Of a stretch of DNA of 64,000 nucleotides, positions 45,300 through 58,089 are shown in pieces (position 1 is the first letter of the stretch; every line of letters begins with the position of its first letter). Below the pieces are notes generated by a model. The model was not told the origin of the DNA. It was given only the letters and a program-made list of their open reading frames with translations, and ran no database searches. The DNA is from Glebionis coronaria (taxonomy: Eukaryota > Streptophyta > Magnoliopsida > Asterales > Asteraceae): assembly GCA_025667525.1 (NCBI GenBank), contig CM046878.1, forward strand, positions 81,984,196-82,048,195. The letters are read 5' to 3'. Position numbers and translations under genes: made by a program.

Positions 45300-48200
45300 G
45301 ATTGGTATCAGAGCGATAGTTATAGAGAAATGAGTTGTTTTCAAAAACTTAGTCTATAACCGAAAGTTCAAATATTTTATTGTTTCTAAGTGTCAAACAC
45401 AGAGTCTGCCATTGTTGTTCGATATCTACGCGGGTAACTCTCTAATCCTTACTATTTACTTTTAAATATCGTTGTAGTATTCATCTCCTAATTACATGTT
45501 GAAATATTACATCACCTTAATGACGATAATTACTATGTCTTTTCAAAGCCGTGGTGCTTCATGAACTATCATTGGATATTACTTGATTACATATGCTCTT
45601 ACTGCATTTCTCGAATTTTAGTTCTTGTGAACTGATTTTGTTACAATGATTTTATATTGTTATGACATTTCATACTTGTATTCAGAGCGCGTATGCTGCC
45701 GACTTTTCATGCTCATTTTTCTGAGTACTATTGCTATTCATTTATGTGTGATACGACTGACTTCATATGCTCGTTCGTTTTGAAGCGTCTATTTTTCTCG
45801 ACTCATTCTATTACATGTTGTGCATACTCTCGAGATACCATTGTTCGGAATTAAGAAGTGTTGTTTCGATAAAACTCCTGATTTTCATTTTTACTACCGT
45901 GCGTGTTGCTTTCATTGTTTAAATTCTTTTAAGATATCTATTTAGATAACCAATTTGCTTGTCGACCATTTGTGATTGGATGACTTGAAAATAGTCTATA
46001 GATCATTGTGTAGCTCAATGTGTCTCCCATAAAGACTAAAGGACATCGTGTGAGTCACACATCTCGAAGCATTCGTTGAATCAGTGCTGAATATTATCGT
46101 GGGTTTTTGTAAATCTTGATTGACCTTTACGTCACCGTTCTACATGACAACTGTACGTGGACTACATTTTATTTCATTGACCAATCTACGTTTCTATTTC
46201 GAACTACAACGTCCGTTTGTATCTTGAAAACACCGTCGTCGTCTTGTAATTCATCCTCTATTGTGTAGCGATTGTTTGGAATGCAATTCTACTTCTATAA
46301 ACTTGTACCCTCCCTTTTCATTAAACCTCTTCGCCCAAGAGTGCGACTTGTTAATGTTCCAATTCTTTCTCGGCGTGTCTTGTGACTTTTGAAAATTACG
46401 CTGAAAAGAGACCTTCCTGCATTCATCTTGAAATCGAAGACATGAATGTCATGCGCCGTTTTGGATTGTTTAGATTATCGTTGATATTCATGAACCATTT
46501 CTATACTGTGTTTTCTTTACATGATTAATTTTATAATTTATTCTCTTTCGTCTTTTTGGAATCCACAAGTCTTGTGTGTACATCAATTTTGGGTTATTAT
46601 GAAATTTGGATTTAATTTCAAGCTGTGTCGAAAAATATACTTTCTACGGAATCTTTACAGGAAATTTAACAGTGTCGAGAAAATATTTTTATAACCTTAG
46701 ACATAAAAATATATTTTTACCTGTTGAGATGTTCTTTTAAGACATAATGTTTTACCAGTAAATATTGAAATCGAGCAAGTTACGCTCATTTGAGATTGTA
46801 AAATCTAAGAAGTTATTTTCTGAATAATTCTAAAATATCATTTTGTTGACAGATTTAATGCAAGGGCATTTTCGTCCATTTTTTTATCTGTTTCAAGTCT
46901 CGAGTAAAACTAGAAAGTTGTTCAAAACATTGTTGTACACCAAATTACTCTAGACTTCGAGTCTTAAAATGTCATTTAGTGAATCAATTGGTCTAGTCAA
47001 ACCCAAAAGTCAAACCCAAAAAGTCAAAGTTGACTATAAAGGTCAAAACTGATAGAAGTTAAATATATGGTTTGAAGCGTTTTTAAGTTCGTTTGAGCTC
47101 GTAAAACTTTAACTAATGATATTTTACAACTAAAAACATTGATTACGTTTGAAAACATTAAAATAGAAACCTTTCGGAGTAATTGTACTATTGGTTAACT
47201 GAAGCCCTACTTTCTTAAAAGTTTATTTTTGTCAAATAAATTACGATGTGAACACATACGGATTCCTTATTCCTTTATTTTGTTTATGATTTATTTGTCA
47301 TTCTACATTGTCTTTCTTTGCTTCTATCGTACCACTGATTGGACCGAGATTGAAGTTCTTGCTTTCGTATCGTTCGTTACCATCTTGACACGTGTCTCCT
47401 GACGATTCCTGCTAAATCCCTTGAAACCTTATCACCTTGTAACCATTTCGTTGACTGTCTTGAACTACTCCTTATTTCCCTCTTGTAACTCGCTCGCTAC
47501 TTTATAAACTATTGTCATGTTACCATATAAACTCAAACTGGTCTTGTTTACGAATCATTTTACAAAAGGTTTCATTTGGGCTTTCTTAAGTAATTAAATG
47601 TTATCTTATAAAATTAGTTTATATTAATTTTACAATGGATTTTCACAAATTGTTCTAATACGGTCTTATAAAGAACCCTTGTAACTATACAAATTGTTGA
47701 TTTAAATAGTTAGCCAGTAACTTATAGGCGAAAAGTTTCATATGTTATTTTGATTCCTGTTTTTACAAATGGCATTATATGCATATTTTAAATAACAAAA
47801 ACGCTATATCCTCCTACAAAAACAACCTACAGATCTTCCTACTCACAGGATCCTGACAAGTGTCAGAACGAACGGTTTAGATGCGGAGAGAGAATTAGTG
47901 GAAAAAAATATTTAATATTATTGTGTGTGTAGAAGGATATGTAGGCATATGTTGTAGGAGGATATAGCAATGCTCTTTAAATAATATGACCTGTAATACT
48001 GGCTTGACGAAGCTGAGCATCGCATTGCTAGTCCTAAATTATGCATGGCCTGATCACCTATGCTTAATTTAAAAGGATTCATGCAAGGCCGAATAGTAGT
48101 CACCTTAAATATTTAACCAAGAATCAACTTTTTAACTATGTTCCTTAAAAAGTTTGATAAAATAAAGTTTTGAAAACTTTTACACCTTATGCGAGTAGCA

Positions 48201-49752
48201 ACAATTCACGACATACACATATGAACCCTTATCTTTTCTTGAACAAAGTACATGCCTCAAGCACATATTTTCTTACTCAACGGCCTTTGTTTTACTTGTT
48301 ACCACGTCTTCCTTCGTGATACAATTCTTGTCATTACTTGTCTAATTTCTTACCACTGATACCCGACTTCAAAGTTTCAACGTTGTTATGCTTCTACATC
48401 AATCGATCTTCTTTATCTATTTTGGTAGACCTTCGCAACATCTCTGGACGCGTATTATGATTTATGACTGGAAGTGACCAATGATTACGTGTATTTGCCA
48501 TGATGTGTATTAGACTTTATCGTCTTGAAATTCATTCGTATGAATCATGTGTTGATTTCGCCTTTCATTGCTAATGTTTTCCATCTTACTGGTTTTTCTC
48601 GCAAGTGACTTTTTAAGAATTTTCTTTAATTCGAAAAATATTCGTTGTGTTGCTTTTCTCCTTCGATCGTGTATCGACCACCGAGAACTTAATAAGCCGT
48701 TGTGGTGATGTCAACCACACTTGTGGGTTAATCATTGCTATAATCCTTTGTTTCTCGTTATTTTATTATTATCGACGCGTCTATTCTATCATTTTTGTTA
48801 AGAATTGATACGATTTTTGTTTTATTCCCTTGTATTATCGCTCGCATACAGATTGTTGACCTTTATATGTCTCATATTCGTTGTTGTCTTGTCACTTTTT
48901 GAAAATCAGATTATGACAAGCTGTATCTTTTAAAGTAATTAATTTTATCATACTTTACCTTCAATAATGATATTATTAAATTAATTTATAATTTCTAGCA
49001 ATGATTTTAATTGACTTGGAAAATCTGAATTTTCTCTAATGGTAGCGATAACCCTGAGTTTTAACGATAATTTCGTAAAGCCATCCAAAAGTTCTTAAGC
49101 CGATCAGGATAACTATTTTGAACTATTCCACTTTTGCTTTAAAAATCCTGATCAAGAAAAAGATATAGCAACAGCTTACTCACCAAACATGTTTGATTTT
49201 AAATCACTACACCTTGTAAAATTTTCTTTTAATCAAGAAAATATTTAAACTTTTTAAAGTAATACCAAAATCCTAGACAACTAATTTTGACATCTTGTAT
49301 TTTAAATGATCATATGTTATACATTTTTCCCTTCAATTTCACTTGTGACTAGATTCTTACATTTTAAGATTTTCACGTTTTACAGTTGCATGATTTGCGA
49401 CTCCTTGTTGATTAACAATTTTGATTCATCTTAACGCACTTTGTCCGTTTAAGCAATTCTTGCGTTCATTCTTGTTAGTTTATCATATGTATTTCCAACA
49501 ATTATATCTCTTGAATATTTCTCCGTACTGAAAGGTCATTATTCTAATCCGAGTTTGAATCTTATTCAAAAAGGAGTTAAGAAAACTGAAGCATACTGAA
49601 TTCTAACCGTTAAGATTCGTCGTGGTACAGAAGTTACCTGGGAAGCAATGAAACTGTTCTACACTTTGTACCTCCTCTTGTTTGCATCTTCTACTGTTTT
49701 CAGGAGAACTCTCGGGACCAGAGTTCCTTTAGGGGGGGGGGGGGGGGAAGAC
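45300..49752 (+). other. Interior of element C
   Basis: The primer-binding site is at 45302–45314 (TTGGTATCAGAGC). The following 4.2 kb are AT-rich with stops in all frames, and I could not detect gag, RT, RNase H or integrase motifs. At about 49560–49700 the plus strand encodes a decayed chromodomain end (KKELRKLKHTEF, then a stop, then RRGTEVTWEAM in a shifted frame). The CTCTCGGGACCAGAG block, a variant of the chromovirus TTCGGGGACGAA motif, follows. Confidence 0.8.
49731..49752 (+). promoter_or_regulatory. Polypurine tract of element C with a 16-G run
   Basis: A followed by 16 G and AAGAC directly precedes the 3' LTR at 49753. It is in the position that primes plus-strand DNA synthesis. 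The G-run length could also be inflated by sequencing or assembly. Confidence 0.85.
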
Positions 49753-52667
49753 TATAAGAACCCGTACTTTCCGAGCATTATTTTATTCTTTTATTCGTAT
49801 TTTTTGAATTTTCTAACGTATTACGTTTTCTTGTATTCTTGTATGTAAATCCTGAGATCATGATAATTTCAATAAATTATACTTTTCAAGTATTTTCTGA
49901 TCATTGACAATACTTAGTATGGAATTATAAAATTATTATTTTATTTTTCCATATTTAATTTAAATCAAAGTTTTTGATTTAAAATCACCCGCGTACGTTT
50001 TACAACGAGTTTATTCAAAATCAATGTACAACGAGAATTCCTAGTGATCGCGATACCGACGGATGCCCAAAATTTTACATTTATTTATCGATTGTGTCGC
50101 TAATTAATTTTCGATGATGTCGTTTTAATTATTTATTAAGTCTTTTGTAGAAATCATATAATCATATTTATGATGCGTGTTGACTTTTGAAAAGTATTTT
50201 TACGAAACCGAGCTCCGTAAATATTTTCAATATTTACTAATAGTCATTTTATACCCTTTAAACTATTAAATTGCTTTTAAGTCTAAAACTGTTCACTTAT
50301 TGCAATTTGCCCTCTAACCATAATATATAAACTAAAACTTAACCATTTCACTTCATTTCTTACAACAAAAAAAAACACACACACCAAATTTTCTCTCCCT
50401 CTTTTCTTTTCATTCTTGAAACGTGACCCCTAACACATAAATCATCATCAATCTTTGATTTTGTTCTTGTTTTAACAAAATCTAAACAAAGACCACATCA
50501 TGATTTTCAAAGATGCTTCTAATGACACACAAATCTCTTACATGCATCAAGTTATAAAGATTTTTATGATTCCATGGTTGAATTATGTTTAAATCATCAT
50601 GCATGTGATGATCTTGGTAAGATCATCACTTTTTGATCCTAAAAAGGTTATTTTTGATCTTTGATTTTTGTTAAAATCTAACATGCAAGTGTTTTAGGAG
50701 TGTTTGGATGATGGGTATGATAGTAGGGTAATTCTATAGGTATGGGAATGATTGAATTTGGTTGGAAAATTGATTTGTTATGTTTTCTAAAAGGGTATTT
50801 TAGGACAGCAGGTCTATAACAGATTTTTCGTGGGTTTAAGGTCTAAGAAAGGCTGAGATTACTTGATTTTATTGTAGAGCTTTCCGAGACGCTCGTTTTG
50901 GTATAAGATAGAGCTTATAACTCTTTACGAGTCAAAAGTTATGCTAGTTTTAGTATTCGTGTACCGGGAGACGCAAATCGGCACAATCCGAAATTGTGGC
51001 TGATTTTGGGTCGACTCTCGGGGACTTTAGACTTGGTTAGATAAATGTAACTACTAGTTTTCAAAGATTACAAACTTAGTTTGATGAGTCTAGTAGTGGT
51101 TTCAAAATACGGATTGTCGGGATAGTACTTTTAAAGTGGTCCAAACGGTTTTATAAAACAAGTATACAATTCTGTCCCAAATTTTAGGGTCGAGTATAGT
51201 GTCGAGCTAATGGGTTTTAAAGTGTGAACTTTGGCTCAAATTTTGGTGAGGTCTTATACAGGTTATAAGTGACCTTGACACCAATTTTCATCTAAAACGG
51301 ACAAGTCTAGATAGGGTAGATCAGTGTGTACATTCGTGGTGTACTTGTTGATTTTAATTTTGGACACATAGTTCAATGTTTGTGTTGCGTGAGTTTGAGT
51401 ATTCATCATCGGACATGGTGACTTATTCAAGTGCTTAGTCATTATATAAATAATTTAGCTAATGGTCCGAGCGATGTATAATGATAGTTTGACTTGCGTT
51501 GACTTGGCGTCGTATGACGGATAAATTTCAAGTGCAAGTGTTTAATCGTGTAGTGTTGGGTAAATGGGTTAATATGGATTCTTTTGGTTCGTGTCATGGT
51601 TTTGAAATATAAAGACTTTGAAAACATATGAGTCATATTGTATTTGGTATATATCGATATTGAGTTCGAGTCTTAACGCGCGCCTTATTGTGATATGTTG
51701 CGGTTTTCGTGTTTCTCGGTCATCCATATCGTCGGCGATCGTCTCACTATCATTGTTTCTACTCAGTTGTTGAGTACCGTGGTTGACTTACCTCATGGCT
51801 AAGGTGAGTTCATATCCCCTTTTTACTTATACATGGTTTCTAAACACGGGGTGAGATTTTACATGGTAGAACACAACCAAATTAAAAACTGTATTGCTAT
51901 CCAAAACTTGTATGCTATCCAGAACGTGTATGATTTACAGATGATTCAATGGTATTATTGCTTTTTAGACGTTAGCCTTGAGTTTCCTCTCCTATCATGA
52001 ACCGTTAGTTGTCCTGTATGCTTTGCGCTAAGCGCGAATGTTGTGTGTGGATCCATCGGGATTGACAATCCCCGTCTCGATTACCTTGACGCACATACAT
52101 TTGTTTATACTTGAGTATTTAGACTGAATACTACCTAGAGGAACTTACATTTGAGTTAAGCTTCGGTTCATGAGACTAAACAACAATAATATACATCGTG
52201 ACTATGGACAATGTACATAGTTATCCCTCCTATTACGTGTTTTACAAATTCTATTGTGTTCCACACCTTTACTGCTAAACCTATGAATATCACTCAACTT
52301 TATGTTGACGATTTTACATGTTAAATCTCAGGTATTATTACTTAGCTTTGCTTGGATGGGAGCCCGCAGGATATTTTCGCAGCTTGGTGATTTCTGTGAT
52401 GTTTTGAAAAGATTGGTTTTAGTATAAACTGTCAGAAGTTTATTATATTTTTTGGGCAACTTTATGTTATAAATCATGATGAAATAATATATTTTTCCGC
52501 TTATAAAACTCTTGGACCTATGTTTAAAAACTCTGACCTTTTATGATGTAATGTACATGTTTTTATTACGTCAGCTTTGTATGAACTGTAATTCATTGTT
52601 TCTTGTACTATGACGTGTTACCCCCTCGTTGCCTAGTTGTTCCATGCCAGATTTTGGGGGTCACACA
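49753..52667 (+). repeat. 3' LTR of element C (2.9 kb)
   Basis: Starts TATAAGAACCCGTAC (the other copy has TG) and ends GGGGGTCACACA, followed by the duplication TCGAC. No gene is recognised within it. Confidence 0.93.
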
Positions 52668-52683
52668 TCGACATCGGGAGAAT

Positions 52684-54146
52684 TTAGAATTCCCTTGTCA
52701 TTGTTGTAGATTTTCCATTTCGAAGAGATGTCACCATATTCACGTGCTCATTTCCATTTTTCTTGTGTGCGGGATTCATGGTGGGGTAGCCCGATAGCTT
52801 TCCCTCATCTCTTTTGTTCAATTGATCCGCCAATTGACCAACCTGTCTCTCAAGAGCTGCAATAGATTTAGTGGTGGTCTCGTGTCTTTGATTGGTGACC
52901 TCAAATTTTCTATTGATCTCTTGATTGTTGGTAGACAATGAATCCATAAGCCTATCAAACTTTCGGTCAAGGTTCAAGTGACGGTTGTCATCTTGCCCTT
53001 GTCCCTGATTTGGATATTGTTGTTGTGGCCTATGATTGCAAGAATTTTGTTGGAAGTTAGATGAATCGCCACCCTCGTACCTTGGTTTGTAACCATAGTG
53101 TTGTTTTTGGGCATTATTAGGGCGACTGTCTTTATCTTTCCAACGGAAGTTGGGGTGATTGCGCCATCCAGGATTGTAACTTTCGAAGAATGGGTCATTT
53201 CGTATACGACCTCCATAGAATCCATTCACCTCCTCATTTGGTGGCGCCCCCAACTTTGACAATTATCGACTGAGTGACTCGGATCAACACACATTGAACA
53301 CCCACTATGCGACACATTAGACACATTTGGAACACCTTTACCTAGATTTCTCAACAAAAGATCAACTTTCTTACTTAACTCACTAATTTCAGAATTTGTG
53401 CCACGCTGGTTAGACACAGAATTGGCGGAAGATGGGTGGTTGTTTCGATCCACTAAAGCTTGGGTCTTGGAACCTTTGCTTAGTTTTTCAAAAAACTCCC
53501 ATTCTTCCTCCAAAGGTCGCGAGAAAAACATACCCCCACTAGTGGCCGTCACAAATTGTTGGTTGTTATAATCCAACCCATCATAGAAGACTTTGACAAG
53601 CTCCCATTTTGGAACATCATGATGAGGGCAAGTTATTAATAACTCCTTAAGTCTACTAAATGTTTCATGAAACTGCTCGCCTGGGATTTGACGAAACGAT
53701 TTAATCTTATTTCTAATGGCAGCAGTTTTACTTATAGAGTAATATTCCTCAAGAAAAACAACTTGCATTTCAGACCATGAGTTAATACTACTTGGCTCAA
53801 GAGATGAGAACCAGTCCCTAGCTTGATCTTTAAGTGAAAAAGGAAAAATGTGAAGTCTTACCTCATCCTTGGTAATGTTATTAACCTGATGTGTGTCTGC
53901 AATTGAGAAGAATTCTCGCAGATGTGCGTATGGCTCATCACGACCTCGAAACACTGGCAAAATTGCTATGAGGTTCGGTTGAATCTTGAAGTTACTTGTA
54001 ACCACTTTAACCGGATTCGGATAAACGATAGGCGAGTGATCCTCGAAAATCCCCGGCCTGTAACAAGAATCAACACCCCGTGGTGGGGATTCTTCTCCGC
54101 TACTATCTCCGCTAGCATCTCCGCTAATATCGTCATCACCTGGCAT
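52684..54146 (-). pseudogene. Athila-like gag (broken)
   Basis: The first frame (54146–53226, 306 residues) starts with an acidic N-terminus. It then has the gag core NFKIQPNLIAILPVFRGRDE, HLREFFSIADTH, LKDQARDWFSSLEP and FSRLKELLITCPHH, and ends at a CCHC knuckle CSMCVDPSHSVDNC. The frame then shifts to 53262–52684, with NDPFFESYNPGWRNHPNF, a Gln/Asn-rich stretch and a predicted coiled segment SIAALERQVGQLADQL. This is the classic Athila/Tat gag layout. A stop at 52684 and the insertion of element C end it. Confidence 0.92.
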
Positions 54147-54415
54147 TTCAGAGAAAAGCTCTCCTAAACCTGTAAAATCAAGATTAGTAGAAAACTGTCA
54201 AAACGTTTACCTCCTCAACCGTGCACTTTTCTCAACCTCAGGATCGTAAGCTAACGGTGATGTACGTCCTGATCTACGTGTGCGCATACACTAACCTGCA
54301 CACCCACAAGAAACAAAACAAACAAACAAACAAACAAGAAAAATAAAATCTTTTTGTATTTTTGTATTTTATTTAAGAAAAATATTAACAAAAACTTAAA
54401 CGAAAAGCTCACTAT

Positions 54416-54434
54416 TCCCCGGCAGCGGCGCCAA
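54416..54434 (-). promoter_or_regulatory. Primer-binding site of the Athila-like element (tRNA-Asp type)
   Basis: On the minus strand TTGGCGCCGCTGCCGGGGA follows the 5' LTR after six bases. It matches the complement of the 3' end of plant tRNA-Asp (…CCCCGGCAACGGCGCCA) with one difference. This primer type is usual for Athila-clade elements. Confidence 0.85.
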
Positions 54435-54439
54435 ATTTT

Positions 54440-55814
54440 TGATCAACGTCGAAGTGCCGGTCAAAAATAACCTAATTACCTTATACTAGATATGGTAAGA
54501 GGGTATCGAATCCACGAGGAATATGTGGTTTTAGTTTAAGTTTTGGGGTGGTCACTGATCAATAAAAGTTTTGATTTGAAATCTAACGACTAAAATACTC
54601 TTGATAATAAAAATACTGAAAAATTAAAACAGTTATTAAACTAATAATAAAGCTAGAAAAATATAATAATGAAGTAAACAATTAAAAGAAAAATGCAATC
54701 CCTTCCAGCTCCTAATATTTATGGATGATCAAACTTATGGATTATCAAAACTTTTTAGTTCGTTTACAAAGATTATTTCGACTTAATATGAATGAATTCA
54801 TGTCGGCATTTATTATGTTTATCAATTACTCGTGATAATAAATCTTATATTAATCCAACAAATAATTATTTTTAATAATTTATTTTGGTACAACTTATGT
54901 TGATTATACGACCATCTTTTTTTTAACTAAATAAAATAAGTATGAATCGTTAACTAATAATAAATTATCTTGCACAAATAATTAAACATAATATTAAATC
55001 AAAAATAATAATTTATAAATAAATCATAAATCAATGTAATAAAAATATGATAATCCAAAAATAATGGTCAAAACATAAATAAAGTTACCGGAAGGAATTA
55101 CAACAAAATTAGCGGGACATCACGATGTACCCGACCCGCTGTCCACCAAACAGTGCCATCTTATTAAACAGATAATACTATTATTTGTAGTTCTTCTTTT
55201 CTTGCCAGAGAAAGCCAACGCCAATAATTGTATACAATATGGTCACCTTAAGGTCAAATTGTATATAATATGGTCACCTTTTCTTGTTTCTTGCGCAGCA
55301 ATTGATATCCAAAAAAGACCTCCTTTTTTCCTTCACTGCTTTTTTTTGTTTAATGGCTGCGTTGACGGTTGATCCCCCAAGAAAACCAATGTCTTCCTTT
55401 TTTTTAATAGTCGACTCATGTATCTTGTCCCCTCTCAATATATATATATAATACTCTTTTTCGGTGGGTTATTGGGTCCAAAGTTTTTTTTTCTTTTATT
55501 CTTTTGTCATATAATAACTTTGCTCCAATAAAAAATAACTTAATGCCAATAATTGCTCAAACGAAGCCCGGACAAATAAAAGATGACCCAAAATATTGCG
55601 ACGCGCTCAAATCTTTTTCTTCAATATTTCTTCTTCATTTATCGGCGCTCACTATGTCTTTTCTCCAAAAAATTAATAAAGCTGCCATCTTATTCCATTT
55701 CGCTCGTAACCTACATAATCACAAAACACATTAAAAGTACATGTATAACGAAAAATAAATATATAATTATGCTAAACTAACATGCTATTAGGTGTATGCA
55801 AAATACACCAATCA
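54440..55814 (-). repeat. 5' LTR of the Athila-like element
   Basis: On the plus strand it starts TGATCAACG at the primer site and ends TACACCAATCA. It aligns with 23865–25245. The short frames at 55504–55780 have counterparts in the other LTR at about 24960–25200 but no known domain, so they are not called. Confidence 0.9.
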
Positions 55815-55945
55815 GTACCGAATTTTTTTTCACCTTATTTTGTGGTACCGGTACCATACCGAACAGAACTCGAGTACCGTGAATCGGTACGGTTCCGGTA
55901 CGGTTCTGGTTCGGTTTCAGGATTCGGGACGAAATGCTCATCCCT
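55815..55945. mobile_element. hAT-like miniature element, right half
   Basis: GGTACCG-rich sequence ending TGCTCATCCCT, directly followed by AAGTGTTA, the near copy of AGGTGTTA at 23666–23673. It is the other side of the small element split by the Athila insertion. Confidence 0.6.
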
Positions 55946-55953
55946 AAGTGTTA

Positions 55954-56444
55954 ATGTTATCACACTCAACTAACGGTGAGCACCGGTTTATAACCAGACT
56001 GGATCAACTAAGATCAAATCGAGAGCGAGTTCAAAAAGGTTCGAATCAGACCGGACTGAACCGAGTCCGAAGACTGAATTTGACGATAACCATGGACCAA
56101 AGATCGAACCAAAATACGTTCGATTTTTTTGATTCAACCCGATCTGACAGATAGTTTAAAATGCTCATCCTACACTCAACCAACACCATTATTTTTCACT
56201 TTACTTTTTCCTAATAAAACATTGTCGATTGAAAAAGATAGAACATAAATCATCTTGCACAAAAGACAAACAACCTAAACTTTTGATATGCAATCTGGAT
56301 TACTGAAGTTATCTTTAATATTTCACATCGAATATGCAACCTGAATCTTTTATAAAGTTAATTCATGAAATGTCTCGTAAAGTATATGACTTTTATTTAA
56401 ATGTCCCAAAATAAAAATAATTAAGCAATCACCTTTATTCAATG
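55954..56444. other. AT-rich spacer, no gene seen
   Basis: The first 200 bases carry degenerate ACCGA/TTCGAT motifs resembling the hAT-like segment. The remainder is AT-rich. The short frame at 55948–56154 has no recognised domain. Confidence 0.5.
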
Positions 56445-57001
56445 TGATAGGTATACCTCAATTGCATATATATTATATTAAATGTAACTTTACTTTTCCT
56501 ATTAAAATAACATAAAAGGCATATTTGAGAGAAAGATAGCAATGACATGCATTTGAAAAGAAGTCATGCAAGAAAGCAGTGCAAACACATGCACTTGTAG
56601 TAAATAATGTACAGTCAATCATTGCTTAAAAGAATAAAGAGCTTGGTAAGTTTGTACTTAAATATGATTTTCTAGCTCTATAAATAGACACCAAAATATG
56701 AAGTAAAGAAACACAACAATATTCCTTGCAACTTACAATACCACTACGACACATTTTCCATTTACTCAATACAGTTGAATACTTTAATACACTTTACTTT
56801 CCAAATTTCATATCTCATACCTACACTTGTTATTATTATCTCTTATACCCAATACTGACTTGATCGTCGGAGTGTATTACGGGGAGAAAGTCCCGCATAC
56901 ATTCTAATGATATCTCTTGTTTCTTGAGTGATACAGATAACAGGTCCATGTGTCCGACAGTCAAGACTTATCACTTGGACCATCCAATCAACGTATCATC
57001 A
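56445..57001 (+). repeat. Tat-type 5' LTR, plus orientation (557 bp)
   Basis: Runs from TGATAGGTATACC to CGTATCATCA. A CTCTATAAATAGAC promoter box lies at about 56676–56689. The reverse complement occurs at 59069–59625 with the same length and only a handful of differences by eye. No matching 5-bp flank was found on the far side (CAATG here, AGCCC after the other). Confidence 0.92.
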
Positions 57002-57021
57002 ATTGGCGCCATCCGTGGGAC
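57002..57021 (+). promoter_or_regulatory. Primer-binding site of the Tat-type element
   Basis: ATTGGCGCCATCCGTGGGAC follows the LTR directly. The GGCGCC-[AG]TC-[TC]GTGGGA pattern recurs next to Tat-clade 5' LTRs. I do not assign the tRNA. Confidence 0.75.
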
Positions 57022-57069
57022 CCGAACAATTAAAAAAAAGCCCCATAATAACCAAACACTCTCTAACCA

Positions 57070-58089
57070 ATGACCGGGGAAGCCTTGCTCGGAACACTGA
57101 TCGCTGACCGCGGGGAAGAGCCTAGTAGCCTTCAACCGGAGGAACCTTTGATAGAAGCAAACGACCCCAACCACACATCAGGCGATCACGTTGGGGGACA
57201 AACTGAAGGAACGACTGGAGACCCTATCATGCAGTTTGTTGTGCAAAACTTTGAACAAATCAACGCTATGTACACAGCCTTTTCCACAAAAAAGAAAGAA
57301 AGTACCCCAAGGCCACTAGTGAATGAGCCTAATGAGGAGCATCCCATCATCGAGCCATGGCAGTCTGAATCTGAAGGAGCACTTGCAAACCCCGACCCAA
57401 AAACATCCAAGAGGGACACGCGAACCAGTCAACCCCCGAAAATAACACTGGCAGGAGTCACCCCTGATAAAGGCGAATCAAACGGTCTTGTGAAGCAAAA
57501 ACCGGCGAGTCATGAATTCTATAACGAACCATTCCTATTTAAAGAGGTAGAAAAGAGCGTGCGTAATTTGGTGGCATCTCCTTTTACTAAAAGAATAAAA
57601 GATTATGACATGCCAGACGGGCTGAAGGTGCCAGCAAACCTGAAAATGTACGATGGGTTGTCAGATCCCGATGATCATCTCACGGTATTCATGGGAACCA
57701 TGGATGTACACAAGCTCCCCGAACCTGCATGGTGTCGTTTTTTTCATATCACGCTAAGTGGAGCAGCACGGTTTTGGTACGACAACCTAATGCCGGGAAG
57801 CATAGATGGTTTTCATGAACTTAGAGATAAATTCCGTTCAAGTTTTTTGCAACAAAGGCGTTTTCAAAAAACTCAAGCTGAAATTCTTGGGATCCGACAA
57901 CGTCACGACGAATCTTTACGCAGTTACCTAGAGAGATTTGGAAAAGAAACGCTTCACATGACAGACCGATCAGACGGTATGCTCACAGGAGCTTTTATTA
58001 GTGGTCTCCGTCCTGGAAGACTCTTCAAAGATCTCATCGCCCAACCACCCTCATCAAAAATGAATATTAATCTTTCGGTATCTAAATAA
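57070..58089 (+). pseudogene. Tat-type gag, truncated
   Basis: The 339-residue frame has a variable acidic N-terminus and then the gag core: NEPFLFKEVEKSVRN (about 155–170), FTKRIKDYDMPDGLKVP, MYDGLSDPDDHL, FMGTMDVHKLPEPAWCRFF, LSGAARFWYDNL and LRDKFRSSFLQQRR. After FISGLRPGRLFKDLIAQPPSS the family resemblance stops at about 58060, and the last dozen codons are foreign sequence. No zinc knuckle, protease or pol follows. The start ATG lies 50 bp beyond the primer site, as expected. The product would be a C-terminally truncated gag. Confidence 0.88.

Larger units (their letters stand above)
42386..52667 (+). mobile_element. Element C: nearly coding-free chromovirus-derived retroelement
   Basis: A 10.3-kb element between perfect 5-bp duplications TCGAC (42381–42385 and 52668–52672). 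The LTRs are 2914 and 2915 bp. The primer-binding site follows the left LTR and the purine tract precedes the right one, so orientation is plus. The 4.45-kb interior lacks gag, protease, RT or integrase frames; only a chromodomain relic is visible near its end. It fits the description of a large retrotransposon derivative (LARD) that relied on enzymes from a related chromovirus. Confidence 0.93.
23865..55814 (-). mobile_element. Athila-like gypsy element with two nested insertions
   Basis: Two homologous LTRs, 1381 and 1375 bp, enclose 32 kb read on the minus strand. Removing element B (26835–38177) and element C (42386–52667) leaves about 10.3 kb. From high to low coordinates the order is LTR, tRNA-Asp-type primer site, gag, protease, reverse transcriptase/RNase H, integrase, a 1.6-kb untranslated region with purine tracts, LTR. 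Gag and the DLGAS protease resemble the Athila clade. No env-like frame was found. All coding parts carry frameshifts or stops, so it is dead. No clear 5-bp duplication was seen outside the LTRs. Confidence 0.88.
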
